Shown here: in pieces, positions 1 to 7,868 of the stretch
Layout of the letters: each line of letters starts with the position of its first letter
Numbering within the stretch: position 1 is the stretch's first letter
Assembly (NCBI GenBank): GCA_012840075.1
Contig: DUMC01000038.1
Span: forward strand, 1 to 32,312
DNA length: 32,312 nt
Reading direction: 5' to 3'
From: Clostridiaceae bacterium
GTDB taxonomy: Bacteria; Bacillota; Clostridia; Acetivibrionales; DUMC01
The notes under the pieces: generated by a model
Databases searched by the model: none
Seen by the model: the letters and a program-made list of their open reading frames with translations, nothing else
What the model was told of the DNA's origin: nothing
Translations under genes and position numbers: made by a program

Positions 1-153
1 CCTTGTACAATATAGTTATAATCAAATCACAGCTTTTTTAGCTGTAATAATTAACAAATCTTAATAGTTTACATAACATTTGGTTATAAACTTTTCTAAA
101 CATCAAGCACATCATCGGCTTCACACCTTAGCCATTAATTTTGCCAGCAACCG

Positions 154-183
154 TTGGCCTGAACCTTGAAAATCATGTATAAT
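154..183 (+). promoter_or_regulatory. Candidate promoter in the IS110 5' end
   Basis: TTGGCC (154-159) and TATAAT (178-183) are separated by 18 nt. Transcription would begin near 190 and cover the structured non-coding region before the transposase. The -10 is perfect and the -35 weak, so this is a moderate call. Confidence 0.45.
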
Positions 184-189
184 ATTTCC

Positions 190-375
190 CGGACTTGGAA
201 GGTGTGTGTATCACCTCCTGGGACGGACCTTAACGGGCCGATTACCCGCAATAAAGAGTATTTATCCATTCCGGTAAGTCTACATGATTTGGCTGGTTGA
301 GGCCAGCTTTTTAGCTGGTTCCTCGTGTCACATGCAAGGTTGTTTGCTTACAGGAGTAGGAATGGAAGCTTTTTA
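190..375 (+). ncRNA. Candidate IS110 bridge RNA
   Basis: IS110-group elements encode a bridge RNA of about 150-200 nt in the non-coding end upstream of the recombinase. It guides both donor and target choice. Here the stretch between a candidate promoter and the transposase RBS (AAAGGAGGT, 392-400) has several short stems: AGGTG/CACCT near 200-216, CGGG/CCCG near 234-248, GCTGG/CCAGC at 292-296/303-307, and the competing CCAGCT/AGCTGG at 303-308/313-318. Position and size fit the family. The guide loops have not been assigned, and no covariance model was applied. Confidence 0.45.
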
Positions 376-407
376 AGTCCATTAATATTTTAAAGGAGGT
401 ATTTTTC

Positions 408-1697
408 TTGAATCTCAGACCTATTGCAGGCATCGATGTAGGCAAATTTTTCAGTGAGATGGCGATCCTTTCTCCATCTAATGAAGTAATTGCTCGTATG
501 AAGATCCATCATGATTCCACTTCTGACGTAGAAAAAGCCATTGAATTGCTTAAAAAAACGGAAAAAGACTTTGCTTCAAGGCCTTTCATCGTCATGGAAT
601 CCACCGGGCACTATCACAAAATCCTTTTCCATTCACTTTGTAAAGCTGGATTTGAGGTCTCCATCATAAACCCCATCCAGACTGATTCTATCAAAAATAT
701 TGGAATAAGAAAAGTGAAAAATGATAAAGTGGATGCCCGGAAAATTGCTCTACTTTATAGATTTCAGGAACTTAAAACTACTAATATTCCAGACGAAGAT
801 ATAGAATGCCTAAGGAGCCTATGCCGTCAGTACTATAAGCTTAATGACGAGCTTACTGCTTATAAAAACAGGCTTACAGCCATTGTTGACCAAATCATGC
901 TTAACTTTAAGGATGTATTCCCTAACATCTTTTCAAAAGCTGCTTTGGCTGTATTAGAGAAGTATCCTACTCCTGCTCATATTCTTAAGGCTGACAGGAA
1001 CAAACTGATTTCTCTTATCCGGAATAATTCTCGCAGAAGCCTTAAGTGGGCAACTGCCAAGTATGAGCTTTTGGTCTCCAAGGCCAGAGAATTTGCACCT
1101 TTGAGCATTAATAATTCTTCAAATATTACCATGCTTGGTGTGTATATCTCTATGATTAAAACTTTAGAAGAAAACATTGAGAAGATCCTAAAGGCCATTC
1201 GTTCATTGATTGCTGAAGATATGGCAAAGGACACACCTGTGCTGGCATTGATACTTGAACTTTTACAAAGTATTCCAGGTATAGGACTTCTCAGTGCTGC
1301 TACCATCTTAGCTGAGATTGGTGACTTTTCAGCTTTTTCAAAGCCAAGCAAGCTAGTTGCTTACTTTGGTATTGATCCCTCTGTCATGCAGTCCGGAGAG
1401 TTTACCGGAACACGAAACAGAATGTCTAAAAGAGGTTCAAAGCTGCTTCGGAGGGTACTTTTCACAATTGCCCTTGCTAATATACGCACCAAACGGGATA
1501 AAACAGCTTGCAATCCAGTATTGTTTGAATTTTACAAGTAAAAGTGCCAAAACAAACCTAAGAAGGTAGCTTTAGGAGCTGTAATGCGTAAAATAGTGTG
1601 TATTATTTTTGCTGTGCTCAGGGATAGAAAACCTTATGAACTACGTTCTCCGCAAGAGCATGCTCAAAGGCTTGCAGCTAAGCATGGTATGGCTTAA
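408..1697 (+). pseudogene. IS110-family transposase, interrupted by an in-frame TAA
   Basis: The gene starts at TTG (408) behind the strong RBS AAAGGAGGT. The N-terminal RuvC-like DEDD domain is intact, with candidate acidic residues D10 (GIDVGK), E64 (MESTGH), D106 and D109 (NDKVDA). The C-terminal Transposase_20 domain has the conserved PGIG segment and the QSG serine at about residue 329. Translation stops at TAA 1539-1541 after 377 residues. The same frame continues without another stop for 51 codons to TAA 1695-1697 and encodes a normal family C-terminus (FEFYK, then KCQNKPKKVALGAVMRKIV). The full-length product would be about 429 codons. A single substitution, probably from a Lys, Gln or Glu codon, explains the break. 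The truncated protein keeps the catalytic residues but loses the end of the C-terminal domain. Activity is doubtful but not excluded. Confidence 0.85.
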
Positions 1698-1897
1698 TAG
1701 TACTGTTACTTGATATTTAGTTATCAAAGAACAACTTGCATTCCAGACCAGCCATTTTATGTCGACTCTAAATGGATGGTTTACTTGTTTATGCCATTTT
1801 TTCGCTGTCAAAAGTTTCAAATATTAAATAAAATTTTTGTTAAAAACTCTTGACTTTAATTAGCTGGTCTTCATTAATTTTTATATTAATTAAGACA

Positions 1898-1930
1898 AGA
1901 GGCTACTACTCTAGCAAGAGTAGTAGCTCT
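1898..1930 (-). terminator. Hairpin downstream of the ABC importer operon
   Basis: CTACTACTC (1903-1911) and GAGTAGTAG (1918-1926) form a perfect stem. It is extended by AGAG/CTCT with one bulged G, with a 6-nt loop. It lies 16 nt past the stop codon of the solute-binding lipoprotein gene. On the minus strand it is followed by a T-rich but interrupted tail, so it is probably the operon terminator or a 3'-end-stabilising hairpin. Confidence 0.6.
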
Positions 1931-1946
1931 ATAAAATTAATAGTCC

Positions 1947-3530
1947 TTATTTTAATATTCCAAATTGTTTTAATTGTTTTTCTGCTTCTTCCAAATATAA
2001 GGACAAGTTGTACGCTGAATAACATGTTTCAATAAACTTATCATATTCAGAAAAATCTTTCTGGCCATATATAAACTTTATTACTTCATCACTTTCATAT
2101 TTTGATAGATCACCATAGTTAAATCCCTCAGGATTAATTATATAACCATTCAATGTTTCTATCATAGGAGCAGTTGCAGCATAAATTATTTCATTCTCAC
2201 ATATAGGATACTTAGCTATAAGATATTCCATTTCATTTCTCCCTGTCAATTGATATACCCAACTATAGGATACCTCTCCTATTTCGGGAAGTGCAACTAT
2301 TTTGCCATTTTCTACTTTGTGATGCTTATTCTCAATACCGTAGCATAAAAGATTGTGAATAGGACCTTCTGTTATTAAATCAGCAAATTTTAATGCAGCT
2401 TCAAGCTTTTGCCGATCTTTTTCCAAAGCACTTGAAAAGCACAAAAATGAACCAACAGCTTTACTAGTTGATGTTAAATACTTACCTCCAGGACCTTCTA
2501 AAGGTTCAATATATATCCATTCAGCATTTGGATCTGCTTCCTTCAATTGATCTCCAAAAGGTGGTTTGGTCATTTCAGACCATTGAAAATATGCCATTCC
2601 AACTTGTCCCATAAACATTTTTTGTCTTCCAACCTCGGTAGTATTTACTAAGAACTCGGGATCTACAGCACCAGAGTCAATAAACTTTTTAATATAAGCC
2701 AATGCCTCTTTAAACATTGGTTCTGTTGTTGAATATTTTAACGTGTTATCCACAACATAAATATTTGTCGGAGTAGTAGTACCATATGCTCCGAAAATCG
2801 GTGAAAAACCTCTTATTCCCTGACCACCTGTAGAAAATCCATAAGTATCTTTTTGACCATTTCCATCAGGATCGTTCTCTCTGAATGCCACTGCAACATT
2901 ATAAAATTCGTCAAGAGTTTTTGGTACCTCAAGTCCGAGTTTATCAAGCCAATCTTTTCTTACAAATAAAAGATCATAATTTACATAAGGTCGTTTGCTT
3001 ATTCCATACATTTTACCGTCAACTTTAGCTTGATTAATTATATCTTCACTATAATTTTTCAAAACTGATGGAAGATTGTTCATATATGGATCTAATTGTA
3101 GTAAAATTCCCTGTTTTGCAAATTCTACATACTCTATTTTGCCTGCAGAAAAAATATCCGGTATATTACCACCCGCTATTCTCACATTTAGCTGATTTGA
3201 ATAATCGGTCAATGTATTTACATCCAAGTCAATGTTATATTCCATTAGCTGTTTCTTCAGTTCTTTAAGGATAATATCTTGATCCTTTGCTGGTTGATTT
3301 GTCGCGGCACTAGTCAACATAGTCAATTTTACAATTGTTTTTTCTGTCGAAGAATCATTACTTTTGTTGTCCTTCTCAGCTGAAGAGGTTACTGACTTCT
3401 CTCCTTCAGAAGCTTTTTCTCCTGACGATTGACAACCTACAATCGACAATATTAAAATCACACATAAGAAAAGACTTATAAACCTTTTTAAGCTAATAAT
3501 GCGTGTGATAGACAAACCTTTTTTACACAT
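1947..3530 (-). CDS. ABC transporter solute-binding lipoprotein (family 1, LplA/YtcQ-like)
   Basis: The 527-residue protein has a basic N-terminus, a hydrophobic segment and a lipobox (LSIVGC, Cys33), followed by a Ser/Lys/Glu-rich linker of about 35 residues. This is the layout of a membrane-anchored extracellular substrate-binding lipoprotein. The remainder fits family 1 carbohydrate-binding proteins of the large Lpl/Ytc subgroup (for example FRENDPDGNGQKDTYGFS). Start ATG 3530 follows AAGGGGG. It is the last of three co-oriented genes, 185 nt after the lplC-type permease, and a small hairpin (3667-3685) in that gap may set its level relative to the permeases. The ligand is probably an oligosaccharide, but nothing in the sequence identifies it. 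No ATPase is encoded nearby; a shared MsmX-type ATPase would be needed. Confidence 0.85.
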   Translation of the reverse strand: MCKKGLSITRIISLKRFISLFLCVILILSIVGCQSSGEKASEGEKSVTSSAEKDNKSNDSSTEKTIVKLTMLTSAATNQPAKDQDIILKELKKQLMEYNIDLDVNTLTDYSNQLNVRIAGGNIPDIFSAGKIEYVEFAKQGILLQLDPYMNNLPSVLKNYSEDIINQAKVDGKMYGISKRPYVNYDLLFVRKDWLDKLGLEVPKTLDEFYNVAVAFRENDPDGNGQKDTYGFSTGGQGIRGFSPIFGAYGTTTPTNIYVVDNTLKYSTTEPMFKEALAYIKKFIDSGAVDPEFLVNTTEVGRQKMFMGQVGMAYFQWSEMTKPPFGDQLKEADPNAEWIYIEPLEGPGGKYLTSTSKAVGSFLCFSSALEKDRQKLEAALKFADLITEGPIHNLLCYGIENKHHKVENGKIVALPEIGEVSYSWVYQLTGRNEMEYLIAKYPICENEIIYAATAPMIETLNGYIINPEGFNYGDLSKYESDEVIKFIYGQKDFSEYDKFIETCYSAYNLSLYLEEAEKQLKQFGILK

Positions 3531-3715
3531 TCAAAATCCCCCTTATAATTTTATTTTATAACATTTTGAAAACTAAATCTAACTACTTACTCAGTAGAAC
3601 TTCCTTAACTTATTTTTTATTTCCTCCTTCCTTCTTATTTTGATTTATTCAGAATTTGTTTATATAGAGTTAATCCCTTTAACTCATAGCCCTTTTAAAT
3701 TTTGAATTACTTGAA

Positions 3716-4597
3716 TCATCCTTTTATAGATCCAAGCATTACACCCTGAGTAAAATATTTTTGTAAAAAAGGATATACTATCAACACAGGAAGAGCTGTA
3801 AGTATAACAGCTGTCATCTTTAATGATTCAGGTGCTACTTCTATATCAGGATTGTATTTAGTAATGTCATTCTCTGAACCTGCCAGGAATTGCCTTAATA
3901 CTATCTGTAAAGGCTGTATGTCTGAGTCATCGATATACATGATGGCAGAATAATATTGATTCCAATGAGCAACTCCATAATATAGACCAATTGTTGAAAG
4001 AATTGCTTTGGATAATGGAAGTACTATTTGTACCAATACCCTTGTTTCTCCTGCACCATCAATACGTGCAGCTTCAAATAAACTTTCATCTATATTTGCG
4101 AAAAAATTCTTCATGATAAGTAAGTTATAAGTGTTAACCAATCCAGGAATTATCATTGCCCACACAGAGTTTAAAAGGCCTATAAATTTCACTACCAAAT
4201 AAGTTGGTATTGTTCCTCCGCTAAATAGCATAGTGAAAAAAATCATAAATAGAATTTTGTTTTTACCCGGTAAGTTTTTTCTACTTAAAGGATAGGCTAA
4301 GGTTGTTGTAAAAAGAAGATTCAAAAATGTTCCTATAACTGTAATAAAAATAGTTACCATGTATGCTCTTGGCAAACGGCTTTCTTTAAAAAAAAGAATG
4401 TAAGACTCAAACGTTATTTTTCTAGGTATAACCATAAAACCGCCATTTTTTATAACCTCTGCATATGGAGTTAATGAAACTGAAACAACATAAAGCAAAG
4501 GAAATAATATACATATACAAGAAAATATAAGTGAAAAATATACTATAAAATCAAATATTATATCACTTGTTTTTCTTACCATAATGCTTCTCCCCAT
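3716..4597 (-). CDS. ABC sugar transporter permease, MalG/LplC type
   Basis: A 293-residue inner-membrane permease of the CUT1 class with about six hydrophobic helices. The cytoplasmic EAA loop is visible (EAARIDGAGETRVLVQIVLPLS, about residues 185-206); it docks to the ATPase. The C-terminus ends with FTQGVMLGSIKG, typical of LplC/YtcP proteins. Its first codons overlap the end of the upstream permease by 22 nt, so the two are translationally coupled. MVRKTSDIIFDF, six residues in, is an alternative start. Together the two permeases form the translocation pore for the lipoprotein-bound substrate. Confidence 0.85.
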   Translation of the reverse strand: MGRSIMVRKTSDIIFDFIVYFSLIFSCICILFPLLYVVSVSLTPYAEVIKNGGFMVIPRKITFESYILFFKESRLPRAYMVTIFITVIGTFLNLLFTTTLAYPLSRKNLPGKNKILFMIFFTMLFSGGTIPTYLVVKFIGLLNSVWAMIIPGLVNTYNLLIMKNFFANIDESLFEAARIDGAGETRVLVQIVLPLSKAILSTIGLYYGVAHWNQYYSAIMYIDDSDIQPLQIVLRQFLAGSENDITKYNPDIEVAPESLKMTAVILTALPVLIVYPFLQKYFTQGVMLGSIKG

Positions 4598-5565
4598 TTT
4601 CTTGCTATTTTATTAACTGTAACTATCAATACCATAGCAATTACAGATTTAAAAAGACCTACTGCTGTAGACAGGCTAAAATTCAAATCGTAAATACCTG
4701 TTCTGAATACCCATGTATCAATAATATCAGCTACAGACAAAACCATAGGATTTGACATAATGAATATTTGATCAAAACCGGCATTTAGTATGTTGCCTAA
4801 TCTTAATATTAATAAAAGAGCAATTACATTTGATATGCTAGGAATTGTAATGTAAAGCATCATTTGAATTTTTGATGCGCCATCTAACTTTGAAGATTCA
4901 TATATTGTTGGATCTATACCGGCAATTGCTGCGAGGTAAATAATTGCACCCCATCCTGTATCTTTCCATATTTCTGTAGCCACAAGTATGGTTCTAAACC
5001 ATTTAGTAGAAGTCAAAAATGGAATTGTTTTACCGAAAAGATTTTTGATCCATATATTTACTATACCAAAAGTTTCTGAAAGTAAAGCGAATGTAATACC
5101 ATAAATAATTACCCAAGATAAAAAATGTGGCATATAGGTTATAGTTTGGGTAATTCTCTTAAATGTTTTATTTTTTACTTCATTTAAAAATAATGCTAAA
5201 ATAATGCTTAAAGGCATTCCCCAAAATAGTTTATATATACTTATTAAAAGCGTGTTTTCAATTAATTCTTTAAAATATGGTGTTTTGCAAAAATAAAGAA
5301 AGTGCTTGTACCATGGATTTGCCCATGGGCTACCCCATATACCCTTTAGAAACTGATAATCTTTAAAAGCAATAAGTATACCATACATAGGTCCATATTT
5401 GAAAATAATATAATAAATTAACCCTGGAAGCATCATTATGTACAATGCTCTATAACGCCATATAGTGCTAAGTGTTTTATTTAATTTGACCGTTTTGCTA
5501 TTAGGATTATTATTGGATTTCATTTTATTATGTGATATATTGTCGAGCATGGTAATATGAAACAT
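4576..5565 (-). CDS. ABC sugar transporter permease, MalF/LplB type
   Basis: The 329-residue first gene of the importer operon. After an Asn/Lys-rich cytoplasmic N-terminus come about six membrane helices and the EAA-loop variant ESSKLDGASKIQMMLYITIPS typical of LplB/YteP-type permeases. The phrase LPGLIYYIIFKYGPMYGILIAFKDY near residues 45-70 is characteristic of this family. ATG 5565 has GAGGAG 10 nt upstream, which supports the outermost start over the internal Met residues. The operon is divergent from the decayed ECF sigma locus. Confidence 0.85.
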   Translation of the reverse strand: MFHITMLDNISHNKMKSNNNPNSKTVKLNKTLSTIWRYRALYIMMLPGLIYYIIFKYGPMYGILIAFKDYQFLKGIWGSPWANPWYKHFLYFCKTPYFKELIENTLLISIYKLFWGMPLSIILALFLNEVKNKTFKRITQTITYMPHFLSWVIIYGITFALLSETFGIVNIWIKNLFGKTIPFLTSTKWFRTILVATEIWKDTGWGAIIYLAAIAGIDPTIYESSKLDGASKIQMMLYITIPSISNVIALLLILRLGNILNAGFDQIFIMSNPMVLSVADIIDTWVFRTGIYDLNFSLSTAVGLFKSVIAMVLIVTVNKIARKWGEALW

Positions 5566-5896
5566 TTTCGTTTATACTCCTCTTGAATATTTAAATTAAA
5601 TGGTAATTATGCTAGTCAAAATAATATTTTTAGTCGAGTTATAAGAAGAACCTATTCAATTTATTATGTAGTTTTATTATAAAAAAGATATGTTCATAAA
5701 AATATACATTAAATCTACGATAATGTTTGATTTTTAACGATGATAATAAAAACAGTCATGTAAAATATTAACTATAATAGTTTTTCTTTATTGTCATAAA
5801 AACAAGCACTTATGTGTCATATATACGAAACCTATCGCGATAGGTTTAGAGAGTTAAAAGAAATGATGAAAAAATGGTATAAAGGGGGGAGTTGCT
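5566..5896. other. Divergent intergenic region between the ABC operon and the ECF locus
   Basis: This very AT-rich 331-nt spacer holds the control regions for both directions. The only strong signal is the 20-nt palindrome at 5828-5847. No promoter was convincing enough to annotate. Confidence 0.5.
5828..5847. promoter_or_regulatory. Perfect 20-nt palindrome, candidate operator
   Basis: AAACCTATCGCGATAGGTTT is perfectly self-complementary with no central spacer. It lies 50 nt before the defunct sigma-factor start and about 265 nt before the lplB-type gene, in otherwise AT-rich sequence. Its size and symmetry fit a dimeric repressor or activator site. I do not recognise the regulator. Confidence 0.5.
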
Positions 5897-6469
5897 ATAA
5901 ACCCTGCAAATGCAAAAGGTGCCGGAAATGAAAGAGATACCAAAATGAACTTTGAAGAATGTTATTTATAATATTATCATGAGATATTAAAGCATGTCAT
6001 TTTCATACTGGGCAGATATCCCGATGCGGAAGACATTGTACAAGAAACTTTCATCAAGCTTTATGATGTTTATCCCCAAGTTTCATTCGTACGTACATGG
6101 CTTATAAAGGTATCTACACGGCTTGCATACAATTACCTGAGAAATAAAAAAATTGAAAAAAGCAAATATGAGGATATGGTTGAATCTAAGTCATCAAATA
6201 TGATTTCGATTGAAGATGCAGCTGTCATAAATACTGAAATGAGAATGATCAGAAAGATTCTTGACGGCATGAAACCTCGCGATAGAATATGCCTGCTTCT
6301 TAAATACTCAGGTTATACTTACAATGAAATAGCCGATATGCTAGAAATAAAAAGAACCTCAATTAGCCAGATACTTTCACGGGCTCAAAAAAAATTCATG
6401 AAAAAATACAATAAGGAGGTGCAAAATAATGAAATGCCCGTCAGAAAATATACTGATAGAATATATTGA
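5897..6469 (+). pseudogene. ECF sigma factor, decayed (lost start, in-frame stop)
   Basis: One frame from 5897 to 6469 encodes a typical small ECF sigma factor. Region 2 includes YPDAEDIVQETFIKLYD, followed by TWLIKVSTRLAYNYL. The region 4 helix-turn-helix is GYTYNEIADMLEIKRTSISQILSRAQKKF. Two lesions are visible. The codon at normal distance from the RBS (GGGGGAG, 5885-5891) is ATA, not ATG, and codon 25 is TAA (5969-5971), between CYL and YYHEIL. The next in-frame ATG (5945) still precedes the stop. The ATG at 6176 would yield only region 4. A functional sigma factor is therefore unlikely without suppression or a sequence error. The end overlaps the anti-sigma gene by 41 nt, as in intact sigma/anti-sigma operons. 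Confidence 0.75.
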
Positions 6470-7621
6470 TAATGAAGTCAGTTTGGATTTAAGAAATAAA
6501 ATTGACAGTCATATTCTAGTATGCGAAAAATGCCGTAATCGTTATATTCAGTTAAAAGAAGAAAATGTCTTTATTAAAAATAAATTAACAAATTATTACA
6601 ATTTTATAGATAAAAACATAAGAGTTGCACAAAAACTGTATTTAATTTTAATTATGCTCATAAATCTGCAATTCTCAAAGAGAAAATCTCTAATCCGGAA
6701 GGACAAGAAAAATATTGTAATTTTAAAGATGCGTATAATATTTTGTTACGATATAAAAAAATAATAGCTACACTTTGTATAATTGCAGTGTTAGCCATAT
6801 GTACGTCAATTTCACCTGTCAGAAATGCAATTGCGGTTGCGCTAAGAGTTTTCAAAATAGGAAATATTGAGGATATAAGAATAACTTATGAAGACTTAAA
6901 AGAAATTCAAAGACAAGCTGAAACGGGTAAAGAAATAAATATTGATAAAATCGGTAAAATAAAATTCTTGGGTGGAGAATATATACCTAACGTCAGTTTA
7001 GATTATGTAAAAAAAGAAATAGATTTTAACTTGTTGACAACCGGGATACCCGAAAATTTTAATGCATTATCTACTCCTACAATACTGGAATTTACACCTA
7101 ATGTAAAAAGCTTGAATAAAATAATAAAGTCATATGGTGGAAGCAAAATGCTTCCTGAGAATGTAGATGGAAAAAAAATAATAATCAAGTCAACACATTC
7201 TGTTTATTCAAGCTTCGTAGTAAAAGAAGATATGTATGCCAGTTCATTTTACCTGAATCAAATGGGTATACCGGAAATAATAGTTCCTGATGGTGTGGAT
7301 AAAGAAAAAGTTACCGATGCGTTGATTGATCTTGTTATCATATACCATAATTTTATGACTCAATTGATAACTATGAAAAACATTGAAGATGAAGCTAAAA
7401 CTCCCATCTGGGAGTCAAAAATTGAAGAATGTATTATTAATAATAATAAGGGATATTTTATGACCGTAAGTAATCCTGCTGCCGATTCCGAACACTATCT
7501 TATATTTGGTTGTATTAATAATACAATTTTCTGCCTGGAGACTAACAATACTAGCAAAAAACCTGAGAGTACAGAATGGTCTAAAAAACAACTAATAAAG
7601 ATCGCTGAATCACTAAAGTAA
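6429..7621 (+). pseudogene. Zinc-finger anti-sigma factor with large extracytoplasmic domain, frameshifted
   Basis: The gene starts at ATG 6429 after the excellent RBS AAGGAGGTG. The first part has the zinc-binding anti-sigma motif H-x3-C-x2-C (HILVCEKC, about residues 28-35). That frame ends at 6764 in unconvincing sequence. Protein-like coding resumes in the -1 frame from about 6635 (NYAHKSAILKEKISNPEGQEKYCNFKDAYNILL). It runs through one membrane helix (IIATLCIIAVLAICTSI) to 7621. A one-base deletion between 6611, where the second frame has a stop, and about 6660 explains this; the A5 run at 6631-6635 is a likely site. The outer domain of about 270 residues (GNIEDIRITYEDLKEIQ and onwards) is not one I can name. 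The ORF starting at 6743 is otherwise open, so this may be recent decay or a sequence error. Confidence 0.65.
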
Positions 7622-7708
7622 GCCTTTATTTGAGTAATAACAGGACCGGTATAATAGCAACGGCATTAATATAGCAAGGTTAATATAATGGGGTCAGCAA
7701 TAATAGAG

Positions 7709-7755
7709 TTAGGCTTGAATAATTCAAGTCAGGCTTGAATTATTCAAGCTTGACC
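7709..7755. repeat. 21-bp inverted repeat between convergent genes
   Basis: Arms 7709-7729 and 7735-7755 pair over 21 bp (two G-T pairs) around the loop TCAGG. Each 15-nt inner arm (CTTGAATAATTCAAG and its complement) is itself almost palindromic. It lies between the anti-sigma pseudogene and the 3' end of serS, so it may act as a two-way terminator, but it lacks clear T runs. Related phrases recur at 22131-22160. Confidence 0.55.
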
Positions 7756-7786
7756 TCACTTATTGGGTTCATTTAATTTATGTGAA

Positions 7787-7838
7787 TTATGTGAAGTATT
7801 ATGTGAAGTAATATTTATTAAATAATATTTATTAAATG
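7787..7838. repeat. Two adjacent short tandem duplications
   Basis: ATTATGTGAAGT occurs twice exactly (7787-7798, 7799-7810). AATATTTATTAAAT follows twice exactly (7811-7824, 7825-7838). They lie just past the serS stop codon. Confidence 0.8.
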
Positions 7839-7868
7839 CATCACTACCTAAAATGGATCTCCATTTAT

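Larger units (their letters stand above)
1..1868 (+). mobile_element. IS110-family insertion sequence (boundaries approximate)
   Basis: A DEDD-type IS110 transposase gene is flanked by about 400 nt of non-coding DNA on its 5' side and about 170 nt on its 3' side. IS110 elements usually lack terminal inverted repeats, so the ends cannot be read off directly. The right end may lie near 1860-1868, where TTAGCTGGT repeats a motif found in the 5' non-coding part (311-319). The left end is not resolved and could be inside the first 130 nt or outside the window. Small hairpins of the form CAGCT-T5-AGCTG (30-44) and CCAGCT-T4-AGCTGG (303-318) lie in the 5' part. The transposase carries a premature stop, so this copy is probably inactive by itself. 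Confidence 0.7.

Noticed and set aside
1850-2035. Short plus-strand frame across the ABC operon terminator
   Set aside because: It runs through the terminator hairpin and the end of the lipoprotein gene; no RBS.
6611-6660. Programmed -1 frameshift joining the anti-sigma zinc-finger and outer domains
   Set aside because: The A5 run is not in the X XXY YYZ arrangement in the zero frame (GCA CAA AAA CTG), and the upstream sigma gene is also broken, so decay is simpler.
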